Assembly: GCA_019420405.1 (NCBI GenBank)
Contig: JAHZHF010000108.1
Coordinates: 1-9,296, forward strand
DNA: 9,296 bases
Origin: Clostridiales bacterium
Lineage (GTDB): Bacteria > Bacillota > Clostridia > Lachnospirales > Lachnospiraceae
Reading direction: 5' to 3'
In this document: positions 6,846 to 9,296 of the stretch, piece by piece
How positions within the stretch are numbered: position 1 is the stretch's first letter
Layout: the number at the start of each line of letters is the position of its first letter
Notes under the pieces: generated by a model
The model's input: the letters and a program-made list of their open reading frames with translations, nothing else
Told to the model about the DNA's origin: nothing
Databases searched by the model: none
Program-made: the position numbers and the translations under genes

Positions 6846-6884
6846 AAATCTATCAAAAAGATACGCAAAAGGAGGAGAAGCCAA

Positions 6885-7964
6885 ATGAAGATCACCAATG
6901 TATACCCTATGAGGTTTCGTTGGAATAAGGATCATCCAATCAGAAATGGACAGGTTGTCTTTACTCACAACGAATTGAACCTGGCTGTAATCGAAACAGA
7001 TGAAGGAATAACGGGGTATGGAACGAGCTACAGTGTCAACTATGTTGAGGCATTAAAAGAAGAACTTCTGGGAGAAAACCCTCTGAATATGGAGCGGCTT
7101 TGGAAAAAAATGTGGAACTACAAATTTTTGGGGAGACGCGGTGAATCTGTCCGAAGTATTTCTGCACTTGATATTGCACTGTGGGATATCAGAAGCAAGG
7201 CAGCGGATATCCCACTTTATCAACTCTTGGGGGGATTCAGAGATGAAATTCCCTGCTATATTGCCGGAGGCTACTATGCAGAAGGGAAAACTATAATTGA
7301 TCTCCAAAAAGAAATGGAAGAATATATAAGCTGGGGAATCCGTAATGTAAAAATGAAAATCGGAGGTGCATCTATGGATGAAGATGTTAGACGTGTAAAG
7401 GCTGTTCGTGAAGTAATCGGCGATGATGTCCGACTCATGTTAGATGCCAACTGTGCATACCGCGGATATGAAGCACTGGAAATGAGCTATAAGCTGGAAG
7501 AATACCATCCATACTGGTTCGAAGAACCAGTAATGCCTGACGATTATGAGGGCATGAAATCTTTCTCTCAGAAAAGCAGAATTCCGCTTGCAACAGGTGA
7601 GAACGAATATACAATATACGGTTTCCGAGATTTAATTGACAGATCATGCCCCCAGTTCTTGAATCCGGATGCCTGCAGTCTTGGAGGAATCACACAGTTC
7701 CTGAAAGTCTCCGCTTATGCTGATGCACATAATATTGCTCTGAGTCCTCACGGTCAACAGCAGCTGCATGTTATTCTTGACTGCGGAATCCCGGAAGCAG
7801 AAATAGCAGAATTTTATCCCCCGCAATATGATAGAAATGTATACCGTTCTTTTAAAAACCCGATTCATTTTAATTCATCCAGGGGAACGGTTATTCCGCC
7901 GAACACTCCCGGGACAGGACTTGATATTGACTACGAATTTTTAAAGCAGTACAGAATCGAATAA
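6885..7964 (+). CDS. Enolase-superfamily enzyme, mandelate racemase subgroup (probable acid-sugar dehydratase or racemase/epimerase)
   Basis: This 359-aa protein has the two-domain enolase-superfamily layout: a capping domain (about 1-120, with ETDEGITGYG and SALDIALWDIRSK) and a beta-barrel. Catalytic residues of the mandelate racemase subgroup are all visible: the KxK pair Lys156 and Lys158 (NVKMKIG), metal ligands Asp187 (LDAN), Glu213 (WFEEP) and Glu239 (TGEN), and the Asp262/His289 dyad (NPDACSLGGIT, SPHG). Glu309 (AEFYP) is a candidate for the last conserved acid. Known chemistry is Mg2+-assisted abstraction of the proton alpha to a carboxylate, leading to dehydration or racemisation. 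The substrate is unknown; the His-Asp dyad argues against the muconate-cycloisomerase or N-succinylamino-acid racemase subgroup. ATG 6885 has AAGGAGG at 6869-6875, 9 nt away. The gene leads a likely operon with a carboxylate carrier (36-bp gap) and a probable amidohydrolase, divergent from a LysR gene. Confidence 0.9.
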   Translation: MKITNVYPMRFRWNKDHPIRNGQVVFTHNELNLAVIETDEGITGYGTSYSVNYVEALKEELLGENPLNMERLWKKMWNYKFLGRRGESVRSISALDIALWDIRSKAADIPLYQLLGGFRDEIPCYIAGGYYAEGKTIIDLQKEMEEYISWGIRNVKMKIGGASMDEDVRRVKAVREVIGDDVRLMLDANCAYRGYEALEMSYKLEEYHPYWFEEPVMPDDYEGMKSFSQKSRIPLATGENEYTIYGFRDLIDRSCPQFLNPDACSLGGITQFLKVSAYADAHNIALSPHGQQQLHVILDCGIPEAEIAEFYPPQYDRNVYRSFKNPIHFNSSRGTVIPPNTPGTGLDIDYEFLKQYRIE

Positions 7965-8000
7965 AAATAAGATAGGACAATAGAAAAAAGGAGAAAAAGT

Positions 8001-9248
8001 ATGATGGCGATAATTTCATTACTTGCACTGGCCGCAGCAATTATAATCGGTACAGTTAAAAAAATTAATATTGGTATCATGGGTATTATAACCGCCTGTA
8101 TTTTGGCCGTGATATCAGGCATCTCTGCCGGAGAACTCGCGGCAGGTTTCGGCTCACTTCTGTTTTTACGGCTACTCTCTATCCAGCTTTTAATCTGTAT
8201 CGCACAGTCTAACGGAACAATGGATGTACTTGCCAAAAAGCTTGTGAAAATCGGATGTGAAAAAAATATCAGGCTCTTGCCGATTATTTTGTTTGTTGCT
8301 CTTTTGATCTGCAATGTTGCCGGAATAGACGTTATCTTTCTTGTTACCCCATTTTTGATTGCAATTGCAATGCAGTTGAAGATGCATCCGCTTAAAGTAA
8401 TGTTTCCGCTGCTTCTTGTATTTCAAGGTGCATCATGCAGCCCACTGTATGCGACAGGGGCAAATATGCTTACTCTGGCACAGCAGAGCGGCATTCAGAT
8501 GAACAACTGGAATTCCGTTGTTCTTACATGCATTACTTCAGCAATCATGTTTGTAATATTTTATTTTGTCTTTGGATGGCATAAAACAGCCAATCAGACT
8601 ATAGAAGGTATTGACACATTAAAATTTAACAGAAACCAGATTTTGACACTGCTTGGTTTTGTCGCATTTGTTATAATGACGCTTGTTCTGAAATTGGATA
8701 CAATGATAGCGCCGGCCATAATTGCTGTAATTTTACTTCTTGCCGGAGCTGCAGAACCTAAGAAAGCTGTAGGGAGTATTCCTTGGAATGTGCTGATTAT
8801 GATCGGCGGTATGTCTGTGCTTGCAGGGGTCGTAATAGATCTCGGTGGTGTAGATCTTTTATCGGAAATCATCGCCAATGTTGCAGGACCTGTCACAGCC
8901 TCACCTCTCATGGTGTTAATTGCCGGTATCATGAGCCTGTTTTCATCGGGAAATGGTGTAGTAATGCCTACCTTGATTCCAACAATACCGGGAATTGTTG
9001 CCGCTGGTGCGTCAGGCCAAGCAGCAGCGCTTGTAACCGCTGTTAGTATCGGAGCGATCACCTCAGCCACAAGTCCAATGTCTACAATCGGAGCAAATAT
9101 GGTATCCTGTTACGGATCAATCTATAATCCAACAGACGAAGAACGGACAAAGTTTTTTAATCAGTGTCTGTTGTTTACAATAATCTGTCTTGTAATACAG
9201 ATTCTGTTCGCACTTATCGGTATATATAAAATAAATATTTTAGGTTGA
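8001..9248 (+). CDS. SLC13/MatC-like carboxylate transporter (ion transporter superfamily)
   Basis: This 415-aa, strongly hydrophobic inner-membrane protein has about 10-12 predicted helices (for example around 2-18, 24-40, 52-68, 92-108, 110-126, 132-146, 171-191, 213-230, 235-250, 262-280, 301-316, 385-408). Two related re-entrant-loop motifs, GASCSPLYATGANM (143-156) and GAITSATSPMSTIGANM (351-367), mark the two inverted halves typical of the ArsB/NhaD/DASS ion-transporter superfamily. The overall look resembles MatC-type dicarboxylate carriers and SLC13-family permeases. It probably imports the organic acid handled by the flanking enzymes (inference from linkage). Direction and coupling ion are not decided. 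ATG 8001 has AAGGAG at 7988-7993, 7 nt away; ATG 8004 is an immediate alternative. The start of the next gene lies only 7 bp beyond the stop, and that gene's GAGG site overlaps the stop codon. Confidence 0.85.
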   Translation: MMAIISLLALAAAIIIGTVKKINIGIMGIITACILAVISGISAGELAAGFGSLLFLRLLSIQLLICIAQSNGTMDVLAKKLVKIGCEKNIRLLPIILFVALLICNVAGIDVIFLVTPFLIAIAMQLKMHPLKVMFPLLLVFQGASCSPLYATGANMLTLAQQSGIQMNNWNSVVLTCITSAIMFVIFYFVFGWHKTANQTIEGIDTLKFNRNQILTLLGFVAFVIMTLVLKLDTMIAPAIIAVILLLAGAAEPKKAVGSIPWNVLIMIGGMSVLAGVVIDLGGVDLLSEIIANVAGPVTASPLMVLIAGIMSLFSSGNGVVMPTLIPTIPGIVAAGASGQAAALVTAVSIGAITSATSPMSTIGANMVSCYGSIYNPTDEERTKFFNQCLLFTIICLVIQILFALIGIYKINILG

Positions 9249-9255
9249 GGTAAAT

Positions 9256-9296
9256 ATGAAAAAGATAATTATAAAAAACGCTGTTATAGTTGATGC
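9256..9296 (+). CDS. Start of a probable amidohydrolase (3'-truncated by the window end)
   Basis: ATG 9256 opens a frame that runs off the window after 13 codons and reads MKKIIIKNAVIVD. This pattern (Lys-rich start, short beta-strand, KNA-x-IVD) is the usual N-terminus of cyclic amidohydrolases such as dihydroorotase, dihydropyrimidinase, D-aminoacylase and related metal-dependent deacylases. No catalytic residue lies within the window, so the call rests on the N-terminus and operon context alone. The GAGG at 9247-9250 overlaps the transporter stop and is 5 nt from the ATG, suggesting translational coupling. Confidence 0.5.
   Translation, partial: MKKIIIKNAVIVD

Noticed and set aside
7931..8314. 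A 127-codon hydrophobic open frame on the minus strand at the transporter start
   Set aside because: Its hydrophobic look is the mirror of the transporter's membrane-helix codons on the plus strand; there is no independent support.
8594..9070. A 158-codon open frame on the minus strand, opposite the transporter
   Set aside because: It is antisense to conserved transporter helices and rich in Ala, Ile and Thr as expected from reversed membrane codons.

Overview
The window reads as chromosomal DNA from a mid-GC Clostridia (Firmicutes), most likely a gut Lachnospiraceae-type organism. This rests on strong AGGAGG-type ribosome binding sites, the protein families present, and the paired B12-binding-like radical SAM (TIGR03960) and DUF2344 (TIGR03936) genes that are typical of this group. 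The assignment is inferred from gene content; no rRNA or other phylogenetic marker is present. There are seven substantial protein-coding genes and the first 13 codons of an eighth. I see no tRNA, rRNA, CRISPR array or insertion sequence, and no gene-free stretch longer than about 175 bases.

Region 1 (1-3039, + strand) is the end of a carbohydrate-use operon. It holds a 5'-truncated GH1 6-phospho-beta-glucosidase and, 14 bp later, a complete GH13 alpha-glucosidase of the oligo-1,6-glucosidase type. A clear Rho-independent terminator closes it. The two enzymes would deliver glucose and glucose-6-phosphate from beta- and alpha-linked oligosaccharides.

Region 2 (3062-5734, + strand) is a two-gene operon with its own near-consensus sigma-A promoter (TTGACA-N17-TACAAT). 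It encodes a radical SAM protein and the DUF2344 partner, which overlap by 17 bp. Both starts are chosen from strong Shine-Dalgarno sequences: GTG at 3134 and ATG at 4983. The RNase G / rplU / rpmA genes that often follow this pair in Clostridia are absent; a hairpin and a convergent gene follow instead.

Region 3 (5776-9296) is more AT-rich and looks like an accessory catabolic module. A LysR-type regulator is read from the minus strand. Divergent from it, on the plus strand, are a mandelate-racemase-subgroup enolase-superfamily enzyme, a 415-aa SLC13/MatC-like carboxylate transporter, and the beginning of what looks like an amidohydrolase. The 167-bp divergent region holds candidate promoters for both directions and two dyads placed where LysR-type activators usually bind. 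The likely logic is that the transporter imports a small organic or sugar acid, possibly acylated or amide-linked, which the amidohydrolase and the enolase-superfamily enzyme process under LysR control. The substrate cannot be named from sequence. This module is the best candidate for undescribed biology here.
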